DNA of 64,000 bases, taken from contig CBDIDH010000002.1 of the NCBI GenBank assembly GCA_965277595.1, forward strand, positions 1,116,001 to 1,180,000, given 5' to 3'. Source of the stretch: CBDIDH01 sp965277595 (GTDB taxonomy: Bacteria > Planctomycetota > Planctomycetia > Isosphaerales > Isosphaeraceae). Made by a program: the position numbers and the translations under genes. How positions within the stretch are numbered: position 1 is the stretch's first letter; every line of letters begins with the position of its first letter. A model generated the notes under the pieces. That model had not been told where the DNA came from. It saw only the letters and a program-made list of their open reading frames with translations, and did not search any database. Positions 1 to 8,501 of this stretch are shown in pieces.

Positions 1-239
1 TAAACGCTGAAGGCGCGGGTGAGGACCCGGAGCTTGTCGAGGTCGACGTCGTCCAGGCGATCGCGGAGCCGCCTCGCCTCATCGAGCGAGGGCTCCGACC
101 GGAGCCGCTTCGCCGACGCCCGGACCTCTTCCACCAGCGCGTAGACGTCTTCTCCTTCGAGTCGTCGGATCGTTTGACCCAGCAGATCGCCCAGCAAATG
201 GATATCGGCGCTGAGCGCCTCCTGCTCGTTTGGCGGCAT
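1..239 (-). CDS. ppc: phosphoenolpyruvate carboxylase, N-terminal fragment (runs off window)
   Basis: The ORF starts at the ATG complementary to 237-239 and is open to the window edge, giving 79 complete codons. A GGAG-type ribosome site lies just upstream. The peptide contains LLGQTIRRLEGEDVYALVEE followed by an Arg/Lys-rich helix and then KLRVLTRAFS. This matches the start of PEP carboxylases, where an LLG-x-x-LG-x-x-I helix is followed by the RVLTRAFSxYF segment. The enzyme carboxylates PEP to oxaloacetate in the cytosol, an anaplerotic step. The catalytic His and Arg residues lie beyond the window, so activity cannot be judged. The call rests on N-terminal similarity only. Confidence 0.8.
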   Translation of the reverse strand, partial: MPPNEQEALSADIHLLGDLLGQTIRRLEGEDVYALVEEVRASAKRLRSEPSLDEARRLRDRLDDVDLDKLRVLTRAFSV

Positions 240-380
240 GACTACTCCACTCCGCGTGCGTTCGCGTCGACACGCCCTGGCTGCCGGCATGTCGAAGTCG
301 GGAGATAGTCTATCATTACCCCGCCCGGTTTACGCCAGTCCCTTGCCCGGGGCGGGGGGAATGCGGCTTCGGGCTCTTTG

Positions 381-557
381 AGGGCAAAGGGAAAAGGGAA
401 AGGACAAAGGGAAAAGACAAAGGGGAAAAGACAAAGGGGAAAAGACAAAGGGAAAAGGACAAAGGGAAAAGGACAAAGGGAAAAGGACAAAGGGAAAAGA
501 CAAAGGGAAAAGGACAAAGGGGAAAAGGACAAAGGGAAAAGGACAGAAGGGCGGAAA
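381..557. repeat. family B heptad repeat, purine arm only
   Basis: About 175 bases of almost pure purine made of 6-8 base units, mostly AAAGGGA and AAGGACA with some AAGACAA. It lies between the divergent side of ppc and the 3' end of the diguanylate cyclase gene. No pyrimidine arm is present on this strand, so it is a one-armed member. Frames crossing it give low-complexity Lys/Gly or Phe/Leu/Pro peptides and are not genes. The rest of 240-598 shows nothing else. Confidence 0.85.
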
Positions 558-598
558 GCATAGGTCATCGGCCCTTGTGAATCAAGGGCCGAGACGGT

Positions 599-1555
599 TC
601 AACGATCGACGGAGAGGAGGTCGGCGGGGAGGGCGGAGGGTTCGTCGGGGTCGGCCTGGAGATCGCGTTCGTGGACGACCCGGTCGCGGCCGGCGCGCTT
701 GGCGTGGTAAAGGGCGCGATCGGCACGGACGAGGAGCGAGAGGGGTTCGATCGGTTGATCGTCGGTCGTGGCGACGCCAAGGCTGGCGGTCACCGGTCGG
801 CAGGGCCAGGGATGACCCGCCAGGCCCGACCGGAGCCGGTCGGCCGCGATGAGAGACGCCTCGATCTCGGTCGCGGGCAAGAGGATCACGAACTCCTCGC
901 CGCCGTAACGGGCCACGACGTCGTGCGTTCGAACGACGTTCGAGAGAATCGACACGACCGACCGCAAGACCTCGTCGCCGGCCGGGTGGCCATAGGTGTC
1001 GTTGTAGGTCTTGAAGTGGTCGACGTCGAGCATGACCACCGAGAGCGGCATCCTGCGACGCCTTGAAAACGACATCGCCTGATTGAGCGCCTCGCGGAGA
1101 AAGGCACGGTTCTTGGCACCGGTCAGGGGGTCAACGGTCGCCTGTTCGGCGAGGCGGCGGTTCAGCTCGGTGATCAGGTCGTGATCGGCCTTGGCCCGCG
1201 CCGCGGATCGGACCCGGGCGAGAAGGATGCGGGTGTTGAAGGGCTTGGTCACGTAGTCTTGCGCCCCCGCGTCAAGGCCCTCGATGACGTCATCTTCCTG
1301 GCCTCGGGCGGAGACCATCACGACCGGAACGTGTCGGAGGACCGGGTCGGCCTTGAGCCTTCGGCAGACCTCGATGCCTCCCATGACGGGCATCATGACG
1401 TCGAGCAGGATGACGTCGGGCGCTGAGTCGCGGGCGCGTCGCAGGGCGGTCGGGCCATCGCCCGCGGTGATGACCTCGTAACCGTGGTCGGAGAGTTCGA
1501 AAGTCAGCAGCTTGACGTTGTCGGGGGCGTCATCGACGACCAGGACCCTAGCCAA
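599..1555 (-). CDS. response regulator with receiver and GGDEF (diguanylate cyclase) domains
   Basis: A 318-residue cytosolic protein. A receiver domain spans about 3-120, with acidic pocket D8/D9, phosphoacceptor D52 and K104. A GGDEF domain spans about 142-300, with active-site motif GGEEF at 218-222 and an RxxD inhibitory site (R209, D212) exactly five residues before it. It should make c-di-GMP from two GTP, be switched by phosphorylation, and be inhibited by its product. The start is TTG at 1555 behind a near-perfect AGGAGG-type site. It overlaps the stop of the upstream receiver gene by 8 bases, so translation is probably coupled. It is the last gene of a three-gene operon with the hybrid kinase. 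The C-terminal tail (about 300-318) is acidic and unassigned. Confidence 0.93.
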   Translation of the reverse strand: MARVLVVDDAPDNVKLLTFELSDHGYEVITAGDGPTALRRARDSAPDVILLDVMMPVMGGIEVCRRLKADPVLRHVPVVMVSARGQEDDVIEGLDAGAQDYVTKPFNTRILLARVRSAARAKADHDLITELNRRLAEQATVDPLTGAKNRAFLREALNQAMSFSRRRRMPLSVVMLDVDHFKTYNDTYGHPAGDEVLRSVVSILSNVVRTHDVVARYGGEEFVILLPATEIEASLIAADRLRSGLAGHPWPCRPVTASLGVATTDDQPIEPLSLLVRADRALYHAKRAGRDRVVHERDLQADPDEPSALPADLLSVDR

Positions 1556-1940
1556 GGCTCACCTCCTCGGGGCTCAGGCAGTCGCGGATCACGTCAAGGA
1601 GCAGGTCCTCGTCGATCGGCTTGGTCACCATCGCCGAGGCGCCAGAGCCGAGGATCGCCTCACTCTCGCCGGTCACCGCGTGCGCCGTGACGGCGATCAC
1701 GGGCAGACCCGCGAGTCGGCCATCGGCCCGGATTCGGCGGGTCGCCTCCTTGCCGTCCATGCCGGGAAGCGAGATGTCCATCAGGACCAGGTCGAACCGC
1801 CCGGAGGCAAGCACCTTCAGCCCCTCCTCGGCGGTTCCGACCCCCTCGAACTGGTAACCGGCATCTTCAAGAGCCCAGGTCATCAGCTTCATGTTGTCGG
1901 GATTATCCTCGACAACCAGGATCATTGCCGGGTTGTTCAT
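1548..1940 (-). CDS. single-domain response regulator (receiver only)
   Basis: A 130-residue protein consisting of one receiver domain. It has the acidic pair E11/D12, phosphoacceptor D55 in the LMDISLPGMDG context, and the conserved Thr-Lys-Pro near the C-terminus. There is no output domain. It starts with an ATGA overlap on the hybrid kinase stop and overlaps the next gene by 8 bases. It sits between kinase and cyclase, so it may act as a phosphate shuttle or sink in the same relay, or as a DivK-like allosteric protein. That role is inference from position; the receiver assignment is firm. Confidence 0.93.
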   Translation of the reverse strand: MNNPAMILVVEDNPDNMKLMTWALEDAGYQFEGVGTAEEGLKVLASGRFDLVLMDISLPGMDGKEATRRIRADGRLAGLPVIAVTAHAVTGESEAILGSGASAMVTKPIDEDLLLDVIRDCLSPEEVSLG

Positions 1941-4900
1941 ACGGTCATCGCCTCTCCGGCCGATGCGTGCGTTCCTTCCCGAGGACGGACGGCCTGAAGC
2001 ACGGCATCAACAAGGCGGCCCGTGTCTCCCTTTCCCTTGGTCAAAACCGCGGCGCAGGCATGGGTCAAGGTCCCCACGTCCGACGGTTCCAGCGCCCTGC
2101 CGGTCATGACAACGACCGGAATTTGCCGCCAGACAGGGTCCTGGCCCAGGTGCTTCAGAAAGGTAAAGCCGTCCATCACCGGCATCATCAGGTCAAGCAC
2201 GATCGCCGCGGGAGGCGACTCGGCCACGAGCCGGAGCGCCTCCGCGCCGTCGTCGGCGGTCCTGATCCGCAGCCCTCGCTTCGTCAAGGCCGCGGAAACC
2301 AGGCGTCGGTCGATCCGGTCATCGTCAACAACCAGGATGTCCCCCGCGTTGGTGCCGACGTCAACGAGCAACTCCTGGACGGCCTCGACCAGGGCTCCCG
2401 CCTCGGCCGGCTTGGCCAGGTAGAGCCGCGCCCCGGCGCGCAAGGCCCGGGTTTCTTCCGAGGTCGCCGAGACCACCAGGACCGGCACGCCCGCCAGGGT
2501 CGGGTCGGCCCGGAGCGAGCGGACGACCTCGAACCCGTCCTTGCCCGGCATCGAGAGGTCGAGACAGATCAGGTCGGGCCGGTGCGCCCGAGCCCCCGCG
2601 ACCGCCTCGTCGTGCCCCGCCGCCGTGAAGACCCGGTAACCGGCGTCCTCGAACGTCAATTTCAAATACTTCAGCGCATCAGGCTCGTCGTCGACGCAAA
2701 GGATCGTCACGCCGCGACCTGGATCGGCGGCGGCGGCCTCTCGGACCACCGATTCCGAAACAACGCGGAGAGCCGCCGGAACGGGCGGCGGCGCGCCTTG
2801 ACTGGTCCGCCGGCTCGGGTTGCGCTCGACCGGCAAGATCAGCGCGAACTCGCTTCCGCGGCCGATCTCGCTCGACACGTCGATCCGACCGCCGTGAAGC
2901 CTTGCCATCCGTTCCGAGAGCGCCAGGCCCAGGCCCGTCCCGCCGACCTTGCGGCCGGGTCCCGAGTCAAGCTGGCTGAACCGCTGAAAGAGCTTCGCCA
3001 GGTCATCGACCTTGATGCCGACGCCGGTGTCGCGTACCGAGATCCGGGCGGCCTCACCGGCCTCGCCGTCCTCGAAGAGGCTGGCGGAGATCGTGACCGA
3101 ACCGCGTTCGGTGAACTTGGAGGCGTTTGAGAGCAGGTTCAAGACGACCTGCTTGATCAGCTTGGGATCGGCGTTGACGACGACCGGAAGTTCGGGCAGG
3201 TCAACAACCAGCTCGACCGCCTTGCCGTCGAAGAGCGGGGCCGACTGCCCGGCGGCCTCGCGAGCGAGCGCGGCGAGGTCAAGCGGCTCGGCGTGAACTT
3301 CCATCTTGCCGGCCTCGATCTTCGAGAGGTCGAGGATGTCGTTGATCAGCACAAGCAGGTGCTTGGCGTTGCGGTCGACCGTTTTCAGGGCGTCGAGGTC
3401 GCGTTCCTTCATCGTCGGGCCGATGGTTCGAATGAGCCGGGCGGTGAATCCCATGATCGAGTTCATCGGCGTGCGCAACTCGTGCGACATCGCGGCGAGA
3501 AACTCGCTCTTGGCCTTGTTGGCGCGCTCGGACTCAAGCCGGGCCGTTTCCAGGGCGCGAGACTGGCCGCGGAGGTCGGCCAGAAGCTTGAGGCGCTGCT
3601 GTTCGACCTGAAATCCTTCCATTCTCACGGCAAGCTGTTCCAGGGCGGCGACGACGAAGAGCCGCCGCTCGGCATCGGGCGGGTTGACGTGCGCCGTGAC
3701 GAGAACGCCGAGCGTCCGGCCCCGGAACGAGACCGGCCAGCCCAGGATCGACGTCAAGGGGACTTCACCAAGGCCGAACCGAGTAATCAGCGCCGGGTCT
3801 TCGAACGGGCCGAAAAGCTCCATCGGCTCGCCGCCGCGCGCGATCGAGGCGGGAAGGCCCTCGCCTTGCAGGGTCGATGAGTCGAGCGGCAACAAGTCGG
3901 GACCAATCGCGCAGCGCGCCCGGGGCGACTCCCCCTCGACAACGTCGTAAAGCACCGCGAGCGGCGCCCGGGCCACTCTCGCGAGACAGCCGAGGGTCGC
4001 CCGGTAGGTCTCAAGAACCCCCGGCTGGTTCAACGCCGCGGCGAATTCGGCCGAGGCGGCGAGCCTGGCCCGAGCCGCCTCAAGCGCATCGGTTCGCTCG
4101 CGAAGCAGGGTCTCGGCGCGTTTCCGGGCGGTCACGTCGCGGGCGATCGCCGAGGCGCCAACGGCCATCCCAGCCTCGTCGCGGATCGGCGAGATCCGTA
4201 GCTCCACGTCCACCGACGACCCGTCCTTGCGCAGGCCGACACTTTCCAACTGGTCAATCACCTCGCCCCGGCCGATCCGTTCGAGAAGGCCGACCGCCCG
4301 GTCCTGGCCGTCAATCGGCAAGAACCGATCGATGTGGCGGCCCATCGCCTCACGCGCCAGATGCCCGAGAAGGCGTTCGGCCGCGGCGTTCCAACTGGTC
4401 ACCGTGCCGTCGAGGGTCATGCCGACGACCGCGTCGTCGGACGATGCGACGATCGCCGCGAGCCGGGAAAGATCCGCCTCGGCCCTGCGTCGCGCTCCCA
4501 GCTCGCCGACGATCAGGCGAAAGGCGAAACCGAGCATCGCCAGGGTCAGCGAGACCCCCGCCGCCGAGACAATCAGCGCGGATCTCGCGTCGCGGGCCGA
4601 GCGTTCCTTGAGCTGGTCGAGGACGGTCCCTTGCTCGCGTCTTAGTGCGTCAATCTGGCCGCGAACCTCCAGCATGAGGCGTTTGCCCTTGTCGCTCTTG
4701 ACCGCGGGCAAGGTCGCATCGAGCCCCGCGGCCCCGCGCGACTCGACCGTCCCCCTGAGGTAAGCCACCTTGGCGCCTATCGCCTCGCGAAGGGCCTTCA
4801 GTTGCGTCGAGCCCTCGGGGTCATCGCGCATCATGACGGCGAGCGTGTCAAGGCTTTGTTTCAGGCCGAGTGTGGCGTTGTCGAAGAACTGACGATCCTC

Positions 4901-5122
4901 GACGCGCCCGGTCAAGACATAGCTGCGCTGGCCGATCTCGGCATCCTGAACGAGCGAGAGGAGGTGGTCCATGACCTCCGCCGTCCCGTGGGCCCGCTCG
5001 ACCTTCCGAACGTTCTCCGCCGCGACGGTCAGGCTGAAGTACGCGGCGATCCCGACGAAGATGAGCAGGCCGGTGACCGCGCAGAATTGCAACGCGATCG
5101 TCTTTTCGAAACGATGTCCCAT
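1937..5122 (-). CDS. membrane hybrid histidine kinase: CHASE3-PAS-GAF-HisKA-HATPase-REC-REC
   Basis: A 1061-residue sensor kinase. A first membrane helix (about 10-30) and a second (about 185-205) flank a CHASE3-type extracytoplasmic domain. A PAS domain follows (about 220-335), then a GAF-like region (about 355-505). The dimerisation helix carries the H-box MSHELRTPMN with H547. The ATPase domain shows an N-box (about 655-675) and the glycine-rich G-boxes. Two C-terminal receivers have phosphoacceptors D855 and D977. The architecture implies His-Asp relay to its own receivers and to the two response regulators downstream. The ATG at 5122 gives a proper membrane-anchor start. The ATGA overlap with the next gene shows they form one operon. 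The input signal cannot be read from sequence. Confidence 0.94.
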   Translation of the reverse strand: MGHRFEKTIALQFCAVTGLLIFVGIAAYFSLTVAAENVRKVERAHGTAEVMDHLLSLVQDAEIGQRSYVLTGRVEDRQFFDNATLGLKQSLDTLAVMMRDDPEGSTQLKALREAIGAKVAYLRGTVESRGAAGLDATLPAVKSDKGKRLMLEVRGQIDALRREQGTVLDQLKERSARDARSALIVSAAGVSLTLAMLGFAFRLIVGELGARRRAEADLSRLAAIVASSDDAVVGMTLDGTVTSWNAAAERLLGHLAREAMGRHIDRFLPIDGQDRAVGLLERIGRGEVIDQLESVGLRKDGSSVDVELRISPIRDEAGMAVGASAIARDVTARKRAETLLRERTDALEAARARLAASAEFAAALNQPGVLETYRATLGCLARVARAPLAVLYDVVEGESPRARCAIGPDLLPLDSSTLQGEGLPASIARGGEPMELFGPFEDPALITRFGLGEVPLTSILGWPVSFRGRTLGVLVTAHVNPPDAERRLFVVAALEQLAVRMEGFQVEQQRLKLLADLRGQSRALETARLESERANKAKSEFLAAMSHELRTPMNSIMGFTARLIRTIGPTMKERDLDALKTVDRNAKHLLVLINDILDLSKIEAGKMEVHAEPLDLAALAREAAGQSAPLFDGKAVELVVDLPELPVVVNADPKLIKQVVLNLLSNASKFTERGSVTISASLFEDGEAGEAARISVRDTGVGIKVDDLAKLFQRFSQLDSGPGRKVGGTGLGLALSERMARLHGGRIDVSSEIGRGSEFALILPVERNPSRRTSQGAPPPVPAALRVVSESVVREAAAADPGRGVTILCVDDEPDALKYLKLTFEDAGYRVFTAAGHDEAVAGARAHRPDLICLDLSMPGKDGFEVVRSLRADPTLAGVPVLVVSATSEETRALRAGARLYLAKPAEAGALVEAVQELLVDVGTNAGDILVVDDDRIDRRLVSAALTKRGLRIRTADDGAEALRLVAESPPAAIVLDLMMPVMDGFTFLKHLGQDPVWRQIPVVVMTGRALEPSDVGTLTHACAAVLTKGKGDTGRLVDAVLQAVRPREGTHASAGEAMTV

Positions 5123-5570
5123 CCTGTCAACATCCTCCAGACCCGCGCCCGACTCCGGCCCTCCCTCGGGCCATGCCGGGACGTCCCGGGCGGTGTCCCT
5201 TTACCTGAATCTAGGACACGCCCTCGAACCTGGCTCAGCTTCCCCGAGAGAACCCAGCCACCTTTGAAAATCCAGAAGGCTTCCCGTTGACGAATCAAGG
5301 ACGCGCGACATGACGAAGAAATCGCGAAATCATTCGATTTCGTTCCTTTTTCCATGCTTCCGCATTTCTTCTCGTTTTCCTTTTCTCCCTGGCTGATCCC
5401 TATTTTCGCGGCGATCTTTCGCGAAGTCCGCCGCGCCCCTTGGTTCCGACCCTTTGCCTCGCGTAGGCTCAAGGAAGAAACCGCGTCAGACCGCAATGTT
5501 GCGAAAAGTCCACAAAGGCGTCACGTTGCCGGGTGAGAAATCGTCGGCAAGACGAGGCGCGGGGGGTCGC
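5123..5570. other. intergenic region with no recognised gene
   Basis: About 450 bases upstream of the hybrid kinase. It is less GC-rich around 5330-5420, as expected for a promoter region of the leftward operon. Short frames here have no family resemblance, no ribosome site and poor codon use. I see no RNA gene and no heptad repeat. Confidence 0.5.
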
Positions 5571-6265
5571 GCCGTTGATCGGCTGGCGACTCCTCGGCAC
5601 CGATCCCGCTAACATCGCCTTTCAGGTCGACCGCTCGACCGCGCGCGGGGACCCGCCGTCCGTTTAACCAACGAGCCGGTCAGGAACGCGACCGACTTCG
5701 TTGACCGGACCGCCGACCCGTCGAAGGATCAGCCCGACACGGTCAAGGCGAGCCCGGCCGTCGTCGGCTCGTTCACCCTCAAGGCCGAGGCGAGGTCGCG
5801 GCCGTATCTGGCGATCCGCTTGAAGACCCTGGAAGGTCATGCGCCGAACGACGCCGCGCCCGGCGATCTTGACGGCGACGGTGACGATGAAATCGTCCTC
5901 AAGCAAGAAATGCAGCCGCGCGATCACTCCCAGCGCGGGCGGACCGGCACCACCAAGCTGGAAGCGTACCGGATCGACGGCGCCTTCCTCGGGCGGATCG
6001 ACCTCGGCGAGAACATTCGCGAGGGAGCGCATTACACGCCCTTTCTCGTCCACGACCTCGACGGCAAGGCCGAGGTTGCCGCGCGAACCGCCGACGGCAC
6101 CCTTGACGGCGTCGGCCGGGTGATCGGCAACCCCGCCGCCGACCATCGCAACGACGCGGGTTACGTCCTCGAAGGCCCTGCCGACAACCAGCCGACCCAG
6201 CCCGGCGTTTATCTTGGCGACGGGATGTTTCCCCCTCCCCGGCCCAAGATCCGGGTCGTCACGGC
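5571..6265 (+). pseudogene. rhamnogalacturonan lyase (PL11 family) remnant, frameshifted and internally deleted
   Basis: Translated pieces match PL11 lyases in order. Around 5575-5664 a frame reads WRLLGTDPANIAF and then hits a stop. One base back, at 5664, the frame continues with NATDFVD, PNDAAPGDLDGDGDDEIV, GENIREGAHYTPF, AARTADGTLDG and GYVLEGP (to about 6180). It then jumps straight to NQPTQPGVYLGDGM and PPPRPKI, which resembles the extreme C-terminus of these enzymes. There is no signal peptide or start codon. It therefore carries a 5' truncation, a -1 frameshift and a central deletion of most of the catalytic beta-propeller. Intact family members are roughly 600 residues and cleave pectin rhamnogalacturonan outside the cell. 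The family match is from memory of conserved motifs. Confidence 0.8.
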
Positions 6266-6314
6266 ACGCCCGTCAATTTGTGAGTCACTTCCCGACGATC
6301 GTCAGAATCCTTTC

Positions 6315-6367
6315 AGGGCAAGGGGAAAAGGGAGAATCTGTCCTTTACCCTTTACCCTCTTGCCCTT
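6315..6367. repeat. family B inverted repeat (hairpin)
   Basis: A purine arm AGGGCAAGGGGAAAAGGGAG is followed after a few bases by pyrimidine units TCCTTTACCCTTTACCC and TTGCCCTT. The two arms are complementary apart from a few bases. It lies at the 3' end of the lyase remnant, facing the end of the TIGR03067 gene. Confidence 0.75.
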
Positions 6368-6400
6368 ACGTAAAAATAATCCATAACGCGCAACAGCCCC

Positions 6401-6450
6401 AAGGACCGATCGCCGGTGTCCAGGGATCGGAAATTCTCGGTCCTCGGTCC
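6401..6450. repeat. family A inverted repeat, degenerate
   Basis: AAGGACCGAT on the left and CGGTCCTCGGTCC on the right can pair around a loop of about 27 bases. It sits just past the stop of the leftward TIGR03067 gene, so it could act as its terminator. Confidence 0.6.
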
Positions 6451-6462
6451 ATGCTCCTGCCG

Positions 6463-6942
6463 TCACTTCGGCGTGGGGGTTCGCTTCAGTTCGAGGATGT
6501 TGGGGGGGCCGCCGTCACCGGCCTTGAACTCGGTCGGACGTTCGTTACCGGGGCCGCCGCTACAGAGGCGCACCGTGTCGGCGTCTAGAAATTCATAAAG
6601 GGCGAGGTTTTCGGGAGCCTCCTCGCCATCGGGACGGGTGAACTTCACCCAGTCGATCGTCTTGAAGGGCTTGGCCGACTCGTCGACCTTGATCTCGCCC
6701 TTGCTGTTGTACTCCTGGCCGTCGGGACCGGTGATCTTGAGGGTCACGGCCTTGCCTTGAATCGTCAAGACGATCGGGACGTTCTTCTCGGGACCGACCT
6801 TGGCCGTCCAGGTCCCCTGAAGTTTGCCAAGGTCCCCCTTGGGGGCGTCCGCCTTCTCATCGGCGAGCGCCGCGAAGGGAGATATCCAAGGCAAGAGCAA
6901 GGCGGCGAGCAGAATGAGGCGATTCATGAAAGGGGCGTCCAT
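6463..6942 (-). CDS. TIGR03067 family secreted protein
   Basis: A 159-residue protein with an N-terminal signal peptide (hydrophobic stretch about 8-26 ending near ALA). The mature part begins with the LQGTW motif and ends with FKAGDGGPPNILELKR, which is the family signature of the planctomycete-enriched TIGR03067 domain. The function of the family is not known; the fold is thought to be a small beta-barrel. A second in-frame ATG five codons on (6927) is an equally good start, as neither has a clear ribosome site. It lies 32 bases downstream of the sulfatase on the same strand and is probably cotranscribed. Confidence 0.85.
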   Translation of the reverse strand: MDAPFMNRLILLAALLLPWISPFAALADEKADAPKGDLGKLQGTWTAKVGPEKNVPIVLTIQGKAVTLKITGPDGQEYNSKGEIKVDESAKPFKTIDWVKFTRPDGEEAPENLALYEFLDADTVRLCSGGPGNERPTEFKAGDGGPPNILELKRTPTPK

Positions 6943-6974
6943 CGAGGTCGTTCAGAATTGGAAAAAATCTGGGC

Positions 6975-8336
6975 TCAATCGGTCCGTTCGGTCGCCATCC
7001 ACGCCTTGAGGTCGGCGGCGAGGCGTTTGGCGACGTCCGGGTGTTCGGCGACGACATTTCTCCGCTCGGCGGGATCGGCGTCGACGTCAAAAAGCTCGGG
7101 ACGCCCTCCTTGCGTGATCACCAGTTTGAACCGGCCTTGCATCGCGGCGATCTGGTTGGCCCCTTCGCCGCGCCACTCCCAGAAGAGTGTTCCGCCGGGC
7201 GAGCCCGGCGCGCAAGGTGCCTCGGGATGGCTGGTCCAGTAGGGCAGAAGGTCGCGGCCGTCGACCTTCCAGGCCGGGTCGGGCTTGCCACCGGCGGCGT
7301 CGAGAAGGGTCGGGAAGACGTCGGTCATGTGAACCGGCTCTTTCGAGACGAGTCCCGCGGGGACGTGACCGGGCCATCGAACGACCGCCGGGACGCGGAT
7401 TCCCCCTTCCCAGAGCGTTCGCTTCTGACCGCGAAAGGGGCGGTTGCTGTCGTGGAAATTGCTCGTGCCCTGGTTCCCTTGCTCGAAGGTCGCGCCGTGG
7501 TCGCTGGTGAAGACAACAAGCGTCCGGTTCGAAAGGCCCGAGGCATCAACCGCCGCGAGCAATCGGCCGACGTTGCGGTCAAGCCGGGTGACCATCGCCG
7601 CATACGTCGCGTTCAGGGGGCGGGCCGGGTCCTTCTCGGCGAACTTGCCGCGATGCAAGGCCAGCTCGTCCTCGGGCGCCTCGATGTTGAAGTGCGTGTT
7701 GATATAGGGAACGTAAAGAAAGAAAGGTTTGTCGACGCTGGCGTGTCGTTTGAGAAAGTCGACGGCGTGGTCGGTGAAGAGGTCGTCGGAGTAGCCCGAG
7801 ACAGGCTTCATCTCGCGCCCGTCCCAGAGTTTTTCGGGGAATTTTTCCCAGGCGTGAACCGCGTCGGTGAAGCCGAAGAATTCGTCGAATCCCTGGTCCA
7901 TCGGGTGAACATAGGTTTTTTCACCGGCGCGGGTTTTGCCGTGATGCCACTTGCCGAAAAGCGCGGTGTCGTATCCTCGGCCTTTGAGGGCTTCGGCCAG
8001 GGTCACTTCCGCGCGGGGCAGGTCTTCATCGTTGCGGCTGACGCCGTTGTGGATCGTGGCCTTGCCGGTGAGCAAGGCCCCTCGGCTCGGCGCGCAGACG
8101 ACCGCCGCGGTATACCAGCGCTTGAAGATGGTCCCCTGACTGGCGAGGCGGTCAAGGTTGGGCGTCGCCCAGTCGGTCCGGCCGTTGAAGCCGACATCGC
8201 CCCAGCCGAGGTCATCGGCGTAGATCAAAAGGATATTCGGAGGCGCCTCGGCCAGGGCAGGGGCCGGAGCCTGGATGAGCATCAGCCATAGCGGGAATGT
8301 CAGCCCGATCCAGGTCGTGGGCGTGCGGGCGTTCAT
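6975..8336 (-). CDS. secreted arylsulfatase-type sulfatase
   Basis: A 453-residue alkaline-phosphatase-superfamily hydrolase. A signal peptide covers about 1-30. YADDLGWGD at 39-47 supplies metal ligands. The active-site motif CAPSRGALLTG starts at C81, the cysteine that is oxidised to formylglycine. The distal TSDHG and GGIRVP segments are also present. It should remove sulfate esters, probably from sulfated polysaccharides, in the periplasm or outside the cell. I chose the ATG at 8336 because the signal peptide starts there; the frame extends to 8396. Activity would need a formylglycine-generating enzyme, which is not in the window. The released sulfate may feed the cell, though the sulfate transporter is 20 kb away. 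Confidence 0.93.
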   Translation of the reverse strand: MNARTPTTWIGLTFPLWLMLIQAPAPALAEAPPNILLIYADDLGWGDVGFNGRTDWATPNLDRLASQGTIFKRWYTAAVVCAPSRGALLTGKATIHNGVSRNDEDLPRAEVTLAEALKGRGYDTALFGKWHHGKTRAGEKTYVHPMDQGFDEFFGFTDAVHAWEKFPEKLWDGREMKPVSGYSDDLFTDHAVDFLKRHASVDKPFFLYVPYINTHFNIEAPEDELALHRGKFAEKDPARPLNATYAAMVTRLDRNVGRLLAAVDASGLSNRTLVVFTSDHGATFEQGNQGTSNFHDSNRPFRGQKRTLWEGGIRVPAVVRWPGHVPAGLVSKEPVHMTDVFPTLLDAAGGKPDPAWKVDGRDLLPYWTSHPEAPCAPGSPGGTLFWEWRGEGANQIAAMQGRFKLVITQGGRPELFDVDADPAERRNVVAEHPDVAKRLAADLKAWMATERTD

Positions 8337-8501
8337 GGCGGCTTGACTCGCGCGGCGAGGTTCGCATTCCAGAAGAGGTTCCCGGTTTCGGCCCACTCTA
8401 CAAAAGAGCCGACGGCCTAGCTATAGTGTCGTCTTCCGTTCGCGACGCGACGCAACGCAAGACGAGGCCGATTGCCACGCAAAAAGGGGGGAGACGACGG
8501 G

